6,263 nt of DNA from Burkholderiales bacterium (GCA_021298875.1 JAJTHJ010000160.1:1-6263), one strand, 5' to 3'; positions 1-5,956 are shown, counted from the stretch's first letter. Notes: generated by a model not told the origin, from the letters alone. Program-made: numbers and translations.

Positions 1-499
1 CGATCGCGTAGATCACCAGCACGACCGAGGGCGGAATCAGGATGCCAAGCGTCCCTCCGGCCGCGAGCGTGGCAGTGGCAAAGCCGCCGTCGTAACCGTA
101 GCGGCGCATCTCGGGCAGCGCGACGTTGGCAATGGTGGCCGCCGTGGCGACCGACGAGCCGCACACCGCGCCGAACGCCGCGCAGGCCAGCACGGCCGCC
201 TGCGCCAGCCCGCCGCGCCGGTGCGCGACGAAGGCCGCCGCCGCGCGGAACAGCGCCGCCGACAAGCCGCTGTGCGCGGCGAACTGCCCCATCAGGATGA
301 AGAGCGGCACCACCGACAAGTCGTAAACCGAGAAGCGCGCAAAGACGAGGCCCTTCAAGTAACCCAGCAGCGCGGTGTCGCCCGACAGCAGCAGGTAGCC
401 GACCGCGCCGGGCAGGAACATCGCCACCCACAGCGGCACGCGCAGCGCCATCAGCGCGAGCATCGCGCCGAGCATGGCGAGCGGCAGGGTCCAGCTCAT
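1..499 (-). CDS. dctM: TRAP transporter large permease DctM, 5' part only (166 codons)
   Basis: This is the large membrane subunit of a tripartite ATP-independent periplasmic (TRAP) transporter. The family forms the ion-coupled translocation channel for organic acids delivered by the DctP binding protein. The first 166 residues are visible and the gene runs off the left edge; full DctM proteins are usually about 425 residues. Seen in the sequence: an N-terminal hydrophobic helix, the segment VVPLFILMGQFAAHSG (63-78), a GSSVATAATI signature (114-123), LPEMRRYGY (128-136), and GGTLGILIPPS (148-158). All are characteristic of the DctM family. The ATG at 499 is part of an ATGA overlap with the dctQ stop codon. 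No Shine-Dalgarno sequence precedes it, so translation is probably coupled to dctQ. The family assignment is secure; the transported substrate cannot be read from this fragment. Confidence 0.95.
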   Translation of the reverse strand, partial: MSWTLPLAMLGAMLALMALRVPLWVAMFLPGAVGYLLLSGDTALLGYLKGLVFARFSVYDLSVVPLFILMGQFAAHSGLSAALFRAAAAFVAHRRGGLAQAAVLACAAFGAVCGSSVATAATIANVALPEMRRYGYDGGFATATLAAGGTLGILIPPSVVLVIYAI

Positions 500-963
500 T
501 GCGGCGGCCCGGACACCACGGCGTACAGCGCGTTGGCGGCGGCGAGCAGCAGCCCCGGCACCAAAGCGACGTAAGCCCACCACAGCGGGATGGCGAGCAG
601 CATCGTCGTCTCACCACTGGCGCGCAGGTCGGCAACCGCCACGCCGGCGCGCCAGGCGAGCAACAAGTAGATCGCCGCGGCCGCCAGTGCGCCGGCACGG
701 TCGAGCGTGCGTTGCGTGTGGGGTTTTGCACGCTGCGTGAAGACATTCACCATCACGTGACCGCCATGCCACTGGCAGTACGGCAGCGCCGCCGCAATCG
801 CCACCGCGCAGCCGAGTTGCATCAGCTCCACGTCGCCGAGCAGCGGTGTGTCGAAGAGCCAGCGCCCGAGGATCGACGCGGTAACGGCGAGCACGAGTGC
901 GCACAGCAGCGCGCCACCGGCGAGGGCGAAGGCCAGGGTCAGGCGGTCGAGCAGGGGATTCAC
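496..963 (-). CDS. dctQ: TRAP transporter small permease DctQ
   Basis: This is the small four-helix membrane subunit of the TRAP transporter, which pairs with DctM in the inner membrane. It is 155 residues, normal for the family. Hydrophobic segments lie at about 11-33, 47-63, 88-108 and 124-150. DctQ-like features are GRWLFDTPLLGDVELMQ (33-49), GGHVMVNVF (67-75), and the TTMLLAIPLWWAYVALVPG region (119-137). The start is a GTG at 963: an in-frame stop lies only three codons upstream (970-972), and no ATG is available near the start of the first helix. No convincing Shine-Dalgarno sequence precedes the GTG. It is separated from dctP by 217 bp containing a REP-like repeat, and its stop overlaps the dctM start by four bases (ATGA). 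Individual DctQ sequences diverge strongly, so the call rests on size, topology and position between dctP and dctM. Confidence 0.92.
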   Translation of the reverse strand: MNPLLDRLTLAFALAGGALLCALVLAVTASILGRWLFDTPLLGDVELMQLGCAVAIAAALPYCQWHGGHVMVNVFTQRAKPHTQRTLDRAGALAAAAIYLLLAWRAGVAVADLRASGETTMLLAIPLWWAYVALVPGLLLAAANALYAVVSGPPQ

Positions 964-1040
964 AGGCGGTTACGCTCGGTAGAGCTTTGCGGCGACAGAC
1001 CGAACAGTGAACAAAGATCTTGGCGAGTTGTATCGCTCAT

Positions 1041-1114
1041 GCCCCCACCCCCCCGCTTCGCAGGGGAGGGAGTTTCCCCCTCCCCCGCGCGCGGGGGAGG
1101 GCTGGGATGGGGGC
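1041..1114. repeat. REP/BIME-like GC-rich double palindrome between dctP and dctQ
   Basis: A 74-bp element with nested symmetry. Its ends form an imperfect inverted repeat (GCCCCCACCC at 1041-1050 against GGGATGGGGGC at 1104-1114). Inside are a small hairpin (CCCC 1051-1054 with GGGG 1063-1066) and a perfect 24-bp palindrome at 1078-1101, CCCTCCCCCGCG and its complement. Positions 1078-1114 match 2221-2257 in the same orientation at 34 of 37 bases, so this is a repeated element and not merely local GC richness. Similar bacterial REP elements sit between operon genes and affect 3' end processing and mRNA stability; that role here is inference. The rest of the 964-1180 gap shows no convincing gene, only a 10-bp palindrome CTATCGATAG at 1139-1148 and a doubtful 26-codon frame. 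Confidence 0.8.
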
Positions 1115-1180
1115 GCGAGCGCATCGCGTCGCAGAGAACTATCGATAGCCGATAGCTCCAGCGCAGCCGCGGCCAGCGCA

Positions 1181-2278
1181 CTACTTCTTCGCCGAATGCT
1201 TGGCAATCGCCGCCCTCGCATCGCCGAGCAGCGCATTGCCGTCCAGCCCGCGCTTGTTCATGTCGGCGATCCAGTCGGCGTACAGCGGGCGCGCGGCGCG
1301 CTCCCAGGAGGACAGCTCGGTGGCGGGCACGACGTTGATCGCGTTGCCGCGGTCGAGCGCCTGCTTGCGGCCCACCGGCGCCGCGGCATCCCACAAGGCG
1401 CCGGCGTGTGCGGACAGTTCGGCGCCGCTGTTGGCGTCGATCACCCGCTGCAAATCGGCGGGCAGCTTGTCGTAGGTCGCCTTGTTCATCGCCAGCAGGA
1501 ACACCGCGGTGTAGAGCGCGGGCGTGGCCGGGTCGGTCTCGGAATGAAAGCGCACCACCTCGTGCAGCTTGATCGCGGGCACCACCTCCCAGGGCACCAC
1601 GGCACCATCGATCACGCCCTTGCTCAAGGCATCCGGCACCGCGGGCACCGGCATCGAGACGGGCGTGGCGCCAAAGGCGGCCAGCATCCGGTTGGTCTGT
1701 CGCGTCGGCGCGCGCAGCTTCATCCCTTTGAAGTCGGCCAGCGTACGCACCGGCTTGTCGCGCAGGTGCAGTTGGCCGGGGTCGTGCACGTGGATCGCCA
1801 GCGGCTTGACCGCAGAAAACTCGTCGACCGCGTGCCGGCTGTAGAACTCCCAGGCCGCGCGCGAGGTGGCCTGCGCGCTGCCGGTCATCATGAACGGCAG
1901 CTCGAAAACCTCCATGATCGGGAAGCGCCCCGCCGTGTAGCCGGGCAGCGTCCAGACGATGTCGGCCACGCCGTCGCGCGCCTGGTCGTAGAGCTGCGGC
2001 GGCGTGCCGCCCAGTTGCATCGACGGATAAAGCTGGCACTTCAGGCGCTGTTTGGATTCGCGTTCGATCTTCTCGCACCAGGGCAGCAGCAGCTTGGCAT
2101 GCGTGGTGCTGGTGGCCGGCAGGAAGTGCGCGACCTTGAGGATGATGGGCTGCTGGGCGGCTACGCTGGAAGCTGCCGCCGTTGCAAGGACGAGCACAGT
2201 GGCCAGTAGCCACGCTCCCACCCTCCCCCGCCTGCGGGGGAGGGCTGGGGTGGGGGCATGGGACTCACGCACAGACAT
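1181..2278 (-). CDS. dctP: TRAP transporter periplasmic solute-binding protein DctP
   Basis: This periplasmic binding protein captures the substrate, typically a carboxylate, and delivers it to the DctQM permease. It is 365 residues from the ATG at 2278, somewhat long for the family because of the extended N-terminus. The signal peptide has an arginine-rich start (RRRGR, 15-19), a hydrophobic core (about 21-38) and a likely cleavage after SVAA (residue 41). The mature domain begins IILKVAHFLPATS. It contains the family's GMKLRAPTRQTN segment, whose R189 is the conserved carboxylate-binding arginine of DctP proteins, followed by DALSKGVIDGAVVPWEVV. I chose ATG 2278 because AGGGG lies just upstream, overlapping the preceding gene's stop; a GTG at 2281 is possible but less well placed. 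The n-region is encoded by a REP-like repeat (2221-2257). Arginine implies an acidic ligand, but which one is unknown. Confidence 0.94.
   Translation of the reverse strand: MSVRESHAPTPALPRRRGRVGAWLLATVLVLATAAASSVAAQQPIILKVAHFLPATSTTHAKLLLPWCEKIERESKQRLKCQLYPSMQLGGTPPQLYDQARDGVADIVWTLPGYTAGRFPIMEVFELPFMMTGSAQATSRAAWEFYSRHAVDEFSAVKPLAIHVHDPGQLHLRDKPVRTLADFKGMKLRAPTRQTNRMLAAFGATPVSMPVPAVPDALSKGVIDGAVVPWEVVPAIKLHEVVRFHSETDPATPALYTAVFLLAMNKATYDKLPADLQRVIDANSGAELSAHAGALWDAAAPVGRKQALDRGNAINVVPATELSSWERAARPLYADWIADMNKRGLDGNALLGDARAAIAKHSAKK
2221..2257. repeat. REP-like palindromic repeat embedded in the dctP signal-peptide region
   Basis: A 37-bp element identical at 34 of 37 positions to 1078-1114 and in the same orientation. 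Its core is an inverted repeat: CCCTCCCCCGC (2221-2231), two bases, then GCGGGGGAGGG (2234-2244), followed by CTGGGGTGGGGGC. It lies inside the dctP open frame and encodes residues 8-20 (APTPALPRRRGRV). The reading frame stays open through it. A stable hairpin about 20-55 nt after the start codon could also affect dctP translation. Confidence 0.8.
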
Positions 2279-2283
2279 CACCC

Positions 2284-2979
2284 CTATTTCAATCGCACGG
2301 CCAGGGTGCCGACGCGCTCGACCCCGCCTTCCATCAAGTCGCCCGGCTTGACCGCCGCGACCCCTTCCGGCGTGCCGGTGAAGATCAAATCACCTGGCTG
2401 CAACTCGAAGTAGCGCGACAGATGCTCGATCGTCTCGTTGACGTTCCAGATCAGCTTGGACACGTCGCTCGCCTGCCGCGCTGCGCCGTTGACGTCGAGC
2501 CAGATGCGGCCCGCGATGATCTCGCCGCTCGCGGCGATGCGCACGATCGGCGAAATCGGTGCCGAATGGTCGAAGCCCTTGCCGATCTCCCACGGCCGGC
2601 CCTGCTTCTTCATCTCGCCTTGCAGGTCGCGACGCGTCATGTCCAGGCCGACCGCGTAGCCGTAGATGTGCTTGACCGCATCGGCCGCAGCGATATTGCG
2701 GCCGGCGGCGCTGATGGCGACTACCAGCTCGAGCTCATGGTGCAGGTTGCTGGTCTCCGACGGATACGGCATTTCGCCCACCGTGCCGGCCGCCACGGGC
2801 AGCACCGCATCGGCCGGCTTGGCGAAGAAAAACGGCGGCTCGCGGCCGGTAAAGCCCATCTCCTTGGCGTGCTCTTCGTAATTGCGGCCGACGCAGTAGA
2901 TGCGGTGAACCGGAAACAGGTTGCCGCTGTCGGCGACCGGAACCGCCGGCTGCGGCGGCGGCGCAAAGACGTAGCCCAT
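2284..2979 (-). CDS. fumarylacetoacetate hydrolase (FAH) family protein, acylpyruvate hydrolase type
   Basis: A 231-residue cytoplasmic enzyme of the FAH family. It closely resembles the FAHD1/YcgM and fumarylpyruvate hydrolase group, which splits acylpyruvates (for example fumarylpyruvate into fumarate and pyruvate), with oxaloacetate decarboxylase activity in some members. The catalytic pair appears as H37 and E40 in CVGRNYEEHAKEMG. The divalent-metal ligands appear as E82 and E84 in HHELELVV and D113 in GLDMTRRD. The conserved lysine is K134 in GKGFDHSAP, and TGTPEGV (201-207) closes the active site. The ATG at 2979 has a GAGGAG ribosome binding site nine bases upstream. The stop codon is 5 bp before dctP, and fbpB ends 32 bp upstream. 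Linkage to the TRAP genes suggests it acts on an imported oxo-acid or an aromatic-catabolism product; that is inference. The family is sure, the precise substrate is not. Confidence 0.93.
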   Translation of the reverse strand: MGYVFAPPPQPAVPVADSGNLFPVHRIYCVGRNYEEHAKEMGFTGREPPFFFAKPADAVLPVAAGTVGEMPYPSETSNLHHELELVVAISAAGRNIAAADAVKHIYGYAVGLDMTRRDLQGEMKKQGRPWEIGKGFDHSAPISPIVRIAASGEIIAGRIWLDVNGAARQASDVSKLIWNVNETIEHLSRYFELQPGDLIFTGTPEGVAAVKPGDLMEGGVERVGTLAVRLK

Positions 2980-3011
2980 GGCGCAGTACTCCTCAAAAGG
3001 CGGCGCGCAGT

Positions 3012-4709
3012 CTACCGACCCGAACTGCGCTCAATCGCCCGCGACAACCAGATGACCGGCAGCAGGCCCACCGCGACGATGGTCAGCGACGGCAGTGCCG
3101 CCTCGCCGAGCCGCTCGTCGGCGGCCATCTGGTACGCAATCACCGCCAGCGTGTCGAAGTTGAACGGTCGCAGCACCAGCGTGGCCGGCAACTCCTTCAT
3201 CACGTCGACGAGCACTAGCAGCGCCGCGGCGAGGGCGGACGGCGCCAGCAGCGGCAGGTGCACACGGCGAAACGCTTCCCATGGCGACGCACCCAGGCAA
3301 CGCGCGCTGGCCTCCATCGCCGGGGTGATGCGGGCGAGCCCCGCTTCGATCGGCTGGTAGGCAACCGCAAAGTACCGGACGAGATAGGCATACAGCAGCG
3401 CGATCACACTGCCGGTGAAGAGCAAGCCGGTACCAACGCCAAAGGCCGAACGCAGCCAACCATCCACCGCGTTGTCGAAGGCAGCAAGCGGGATCAGGAT
3501 GCCGACCGCGATCACCGCGCCGGGCACCGCGTAGCCGAGGTTCATCGCCCGCGCACCGAGCCGAATCGCCCGCCCCGCCCCGCCGCGCGGCGCCAGCCGC
3601 ACTGCGAAGGCCACGCCGACCACGGCAGCGAGGGTCAGCAGCGCGGCCAACACGCCCAACAGCACGGTGTTGCCGAACCACTGCACGTAGCGGCTCCAAT
3701 CGATGGTGGTGGCGGACGCAAAAAACAAACTCAGCAGCGCCGCGATCGGCAGCACAAAGCCCAGCAGCAGCGGCACGCTGCAGCCCGCCACGGCGAACGC
3801 GGCCCGCGCGCCGCGCAAGGCGGTGCGCGGGGCCGGCCGCGCACTGTTGGGCGCGGTGAAGAACTTCGCCTGCCCGCGGGCGCGCAACTCCAGCGCCACC
3901 ACCACCAGCACCACCAGCAGCAGCACGGCGGCCAACTGGCTCGCGGCCAGCCGGTCGCCGAGGTTGAACCACGCGCGATAGATCGAGGTGGTGAAGGTCT
4001 GCACGCCGAAGTACGACACCGCGCCGTAGTCGGCCAGTGTTTCCATCAGCGCCAGCAGCGTGCCCGCGGCGACCGCGGGTCGCGCCAGCGGCAGGTTCAC
4101 CCGCAGCCACGTCTGCCACGGCGACAGGCCCAGGCTGCGCGCCGCGTCGACCATCGACGCGGTGCGACCGGCAAACGCGGTTCGCGCAAGCAGGAAGACG
4201 TACGGGTACAGCACCAAGGTGAACACCAGCGCCGCGCCGGGCAGCGAGCGAATGTCCGGGAACCAGTAGCCACCGTGCTCCCAACCGAACGCCCCGCGCA
4301 GCGCCGACTGCACCGGCCCCGAGTACTGCAACAAGTCGGTGTAGGCGTAGGCGACGATGTAGCCGGGCATCGCCAGCGGCAGCAGCAGCGCCCACTCGAA
4401 GAAGCGCCGGCCGGGAAAGTCCAGCGCCGTGACCAGCCATGCCGACGTAGTGCCGAGGATCGTCACGCCTGCCGTCACCAGCAGCGCCAGCACGAAGGTT
4501 TCCAGCGCCGCGCGCGGAACGACGTAGCGCAGCAGGTGCGCCAGCGTGTCGGCCGACTGCTCCGCATGCACAAAGCTCGCGAACACCCCGGCCACCGGCA
4601 GCGCGATCAGCGCCGCACCGAGCAGCACCAGCGCCACCGCCCACAGCCCGCCACCGGCGGGCAGCGCGCGGCGCCAGGGCGATGAGACAGTGGTAGCGGC
4701 GGCAGCCAT
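3012..4709 (-). CDS. fbpB: ferric iron ABC transporter permease, two fused membrane domains (FbpB type)
   Basis: This is the inner-membrane channel subunit of an Fe(III) ABC importer. It is 565 residues with two tandem binding-protein-dependent permease domains and about twelve hydrophobic segments (six at roughly 21-275, six at 304-559), the usual FbpB/SfuB architecture. Each half carries an EAA-type loop that docks the ATPase: DAARSLGLSPWQTWLRVNLP (188-207) and EASARCLGASPWEAFRRVHL (467-486). Both halves also carry family segments, METLADYGAVSYFGV (222-236) and MKELPATLVLRPFNFDTLA (504-522). I chose ATG 4709, preceded by CAGGT; a TTG at 4721 would add only MSQV. It diverges from fbpC across a Fur-type operator, so iron repression is likely. 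A thiamine or phosphonate permease is possible in this superfamily, but the partner ATPase and Fur site favour iron. Confidence 0.93.
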   Translation of the reverse strand: MAAAATTVSSPWRRALPAGGGLWAVALVLLGAALIALPVAGVFASFVHAEQSADTLAHLLRYVVPRAALETFVLALLVTAGVTILGTTSAWLVTALDFPGRRFFEWALLLPLAMPGYIVAYAYTDLLQYSGPVQSALRGAFGWEHGGYWFPDIRSLPGAALVFTLVLYPYVFLLARTAFAGRTASMVDAARSLGLSPWQTWLRVNLPLARPAVAAGTLLALMETLADYGAVSYFGVQTFTTSIYRAWFNLGDRLAASQLAAVLLLVVLVVVALELRARGQAKFFTAPNSARPAPRTALRGARAAFAVAGCSVPLLLGFVLPIAALLSLFFASATTIDWSRYVQWFGNTVLLGVLAALLTLAAVVGVAFAVRLAPRGGAGRAIRLGARAMNLGYAVPGAVIAVGILIPLAAFDNAVDGWLRSAFGVGTGLLFTGSVIALLYAYLVRYFAVAYQPIEAGLARITPAMEASARCLGASPWEAFRRVHLPLLAPSALAAALLVLVDVMKELPATLVLRPFNFDTLAVIAYQMAADERLGEAALPSLTIVAVGLLPVIWLSRAIERSSGR

Positions 4710-4727
4710 GACCTGAGACAAAATTGC

Positions 4728-4748
4728 AAATGAGAATTGTACTCATTT
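4728..4748. promoter_or_regulatory. Fur box in the fbpB/fbpC divergent promoter
   Basis: A perfect inverted repeat, AAATGAG (4728-4734), seven spacer bases, CTCATTT (4742-4748), set in an AT-rich island within GC-rich DNA. The core GCAAATGAGAAT closely resembles known proteobacterial Fur sites (consensus GATAATGATAATCATTATC). It overlaps the candidate fbpC -35 element and a TACAAT read on the minus strand (4741-4736) that could be the fbpB -10, with a start site about 20 nt before the fbpB ATG. Fur bound here would repress both genes when iron is plentiful. Fur binding is inferred from the match and the iron-transport neighbours. Confidence 0.82.
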
Positions 4749-4758
4749 AGGCTACAAT
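4730..4758 (+). promoter_or_regulatory. candidate sigma70 promoter of fbpC
   Basis: ATGAGA (4730-4735, four of six matches to TTGACA), a 17-base spacer, and TACAAT (4753-4758, five of six matches to TATAAT). The -35 and most of the spacer lie under the Fur box, as expected for a Fur-repressed promoter. The predicted start of transcription is near 4765, only a few bases before the fbpC ATG at 4769. Confidence 0.55.
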
Positions 4759-4768
4759 TCAGTTGCTC

Positions 4769-5872
4769 ATGAACGCCTCGATCCATCCACCTCCAGTCGT
4801 TGAAGTGCGCGGCCTGCGCGTCGGCTACGGCGGCGCGGCCGTGCTCGAGGGGTTGGACTTCGCGCTGCCGCGCGGCGAGATCGGCTGCCTGGTCGGCAGT
4901 TCCGGCTGCGGCAAGACCACGCTGCTGCGAGCGCTGGCGGGCTTTGTGCCGGTCGCCGCGGGCACGATCGCCATCGACGGAACGACGGTCGCCAGCGACG
5001 GCCTGCATCTGCCGCCCGAGAAGCGCGGCATCGGCCTCGTGTTTCAGGACTACGCGCTGTTCCCGCATCTGCGCGTGGAAGAGAACGTCGCCTTCGGCCT
5101 ACGCACGCTCGCGGGCGAAGCGCGCGCCACGCGGGTGCGAGCGATGCTGGAGCTGGTCGGCTTGCAGGCGATGGCGCGGCGGTATCCGCACGAGTTGTCC
5201 GGCGGTCAGCAACAGCGCGTCGCACTGGCCCGCGCTCTGGCCCCCGCGCCCAAGCTGCTGCTGATGGACGAGCCGTTTTCCAATCTGGACGTGGAATTGC
5301 GCGCGCGGCTGGGCGCGGAGGTGCGGCAGATCCTCAAGGACAGCGCAACCTCCGCGCTGCTGGTCACCCACGATCAGCAGGAAGCCTTTGCGATCGCCGA
5401 CCGCGTGGGCGTGATGCATGGCGGCCGGCTCGAACAGTGGGACCGGCCCTACGAGCTGTACCACCGCCCCGCCACGCGCTACGTGGCGGACTTCATCGGC
5501 GAGGGCGTGTTTCTGCCGGCGCGGGTGCTGGGGTCCAAGCAGGTGGCGATCGAACTGGGCGCATTGAAGGGCGACACTCCCCTGCCCTGCGAGGTCGGCT
5601 GCGACGTGTGCGGCAAGGGCTGCCACGTCGAGGTGCTGCTGCGCCCCGACGACGTGGTGCACGACGACGCGAGTCCGCTCACTGCCGAAGTCGTGCGCAA
5701 GGTCTTTCGCGGTGGCGACTTCGTCTACACGCTGCGGCTGGCGAGCGGCCGCGAGGTGCTGGCGCTCGTGCCCAGCCACCACGACCACGCGATCGGCGAG
5801 CGCATCGGCATCCGGCTCGACGCCGATCACGTGGTGACCTTCCCGGTGCCGGTGGTGGCCGCGGCGGCCTGA
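4769..5872 (+). CDS. fbpC: ferric iron ABC transporter ATP-binding protein (FbpC type)
   Basis: This is the cytoplasmic ATPase that powers Fe(III) import through FbpB. It is 367 residues: a nucleotide-binding domain (about 9-240) followed by a C-terminal regulatory TOBE-like region. Visible motifs are Walker A GSSGCGKTT (43-51), Q-loop FQDYALFPH (92-100), signature LSGGQQQRVALARALA (143-158), Walker B LLLMDEPF (163-170) with catalytic E168, and switch H201 in VTHDQQEAFAIADRVGVM. The tail contains LLRPDDV (290-296) and PSHHDHAIGERIGI (335-348), which I associate with FbpC-type proteins. Unusual is a four-cysteine cluster, C274, C278, C281 and C285 (CEVGCDVCGKGC). I chose ATG 4769; a TTG at 4763 would add two residues. 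No Shine-Dalgarno sequence precedes it. Expression is probably Fur-controlled. Polyamine or sulfate ATPases are alternatives by the ATPase domain alone, less likely given the neighbour and operator. Confidence 0.93.
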   Translation: MNASIHPPPVVEVRGLRVGYGGAAVLEGLDFALPRGEIGCLVGSSGCGKTTLLRALAGFVPVAAGTIAIDGTTVASDGLHLPPEKRGIGLVFQDYALFPHLRVEENVAFGLRTLAGEARATRVRAMLELVGLQAMARRYPHELSGGQQQRVALARALAPAPKLLLMDEPFSNLDVELRARLGAEVRQILKDSATSALLVTHDQQEAFAIADRVGVMHGGRLEQWDRPYELYHRPATRYVADFIGEGVFLPARVLGSKQVAIELGALKGDTPLPCEVGCDVCGKGCHVEVLLRPDDVVHDDASPLTAEVVRKVFRGGDFVYTLRLASGREVLALVPSHHDHAIGERIGIRLDADHVVTFPVPVVAAAA

Positions 5873-5884
5873 CCTGGGTCGCCT

Positions 5885-5903
5885 GCGGCGCCCCGCGCGC
5901 CGC
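5885..5903 (+). terminator. GC-rich hairpin just after fbpC, possible transcription terminator
   Basis: GCGGCGC (5885-5891) and GCGCCGC (5897-5903) form a perfect 7-bp stem with a 5-base loop, 12 bases after the fbpC stop. No T-run follows, so it is not a classical intrinsic terminator. It may only slow polymerase or protect the 3' end, and some readthrough into katG is possible. Confidence 0.3.
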
Positions 5904-5921
5904 CAGCAAGAGAAGCCGGCT

Positions 5922-5956
5922 ATAGCTTCGATCAATAGAAAAAATTGGATTGATAG
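5922..5956 (+). promoter_or_regulatory. possible OxyR-type operator and activator-dependent promoter upstream of katG
   Basis: An AT-rich patch holds three quarter-sites at the 11-base period known for OxyR: ATAG (5922-5925), CAAT (5933-5936, for CTAT) and ATTG (5944-5947, for ATAG), matching ten of twelve positions. The fourth position (AGGA, 5955-5958) does not match. Overlapping it is an inverted repeat ATCAAT/ATTGAT (5931-5936, 5949-5954), typical of LysR-family sites. A weak promoter may follow: TTGGAT (5945-5950), 18 bases, TACTGT (5969-5974). katG is a classical OxyR target, which supports the reading, but the match is partial. Confidence 0.4.

Noticed and set aside
1041..1114. The repeat as a CRISPR unit or intrinsic terminator
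   Set aside because: There are only two copies over 1 kb apart with a gene between and no regular spacers, and no T-run follows the hairpin on the dctP transcript strand.
1139..1148. Perfect 10-bp palindrome CTATCGATAG, followed by a partial repeat CCGATAG, after dctP
   Set aside because: Too short and without spacing or T-run for a terminator or a recognised operator; likely chance.
1007..2209. A long plus-strand open frame (400 codons) opposite dctP
   Set aside because: Its product is Arg/His/Gly-rich without recognisable motifs, and it runs through the palindromic repeat. The minus strand holds a complete DctP protein.
960..2213. A 417-codon minus-strand frame overlapping dctP in another frame
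   Set aside because: It is a frame shadow of dctP, Arg/Ala-rich with no family resemblance. Only its last 26 codons, outside dctP, are discussed as a possible small frame.
3258..4685. A long plus-strand open frame (475 codons) opposite fbpB
   Set aside because: Its translation is a low-complexity Arg/Gln/His-rich string with no domain, typical of the antisense of a GC-rich gene, while the minus strand encodes a clear two-domain permease.
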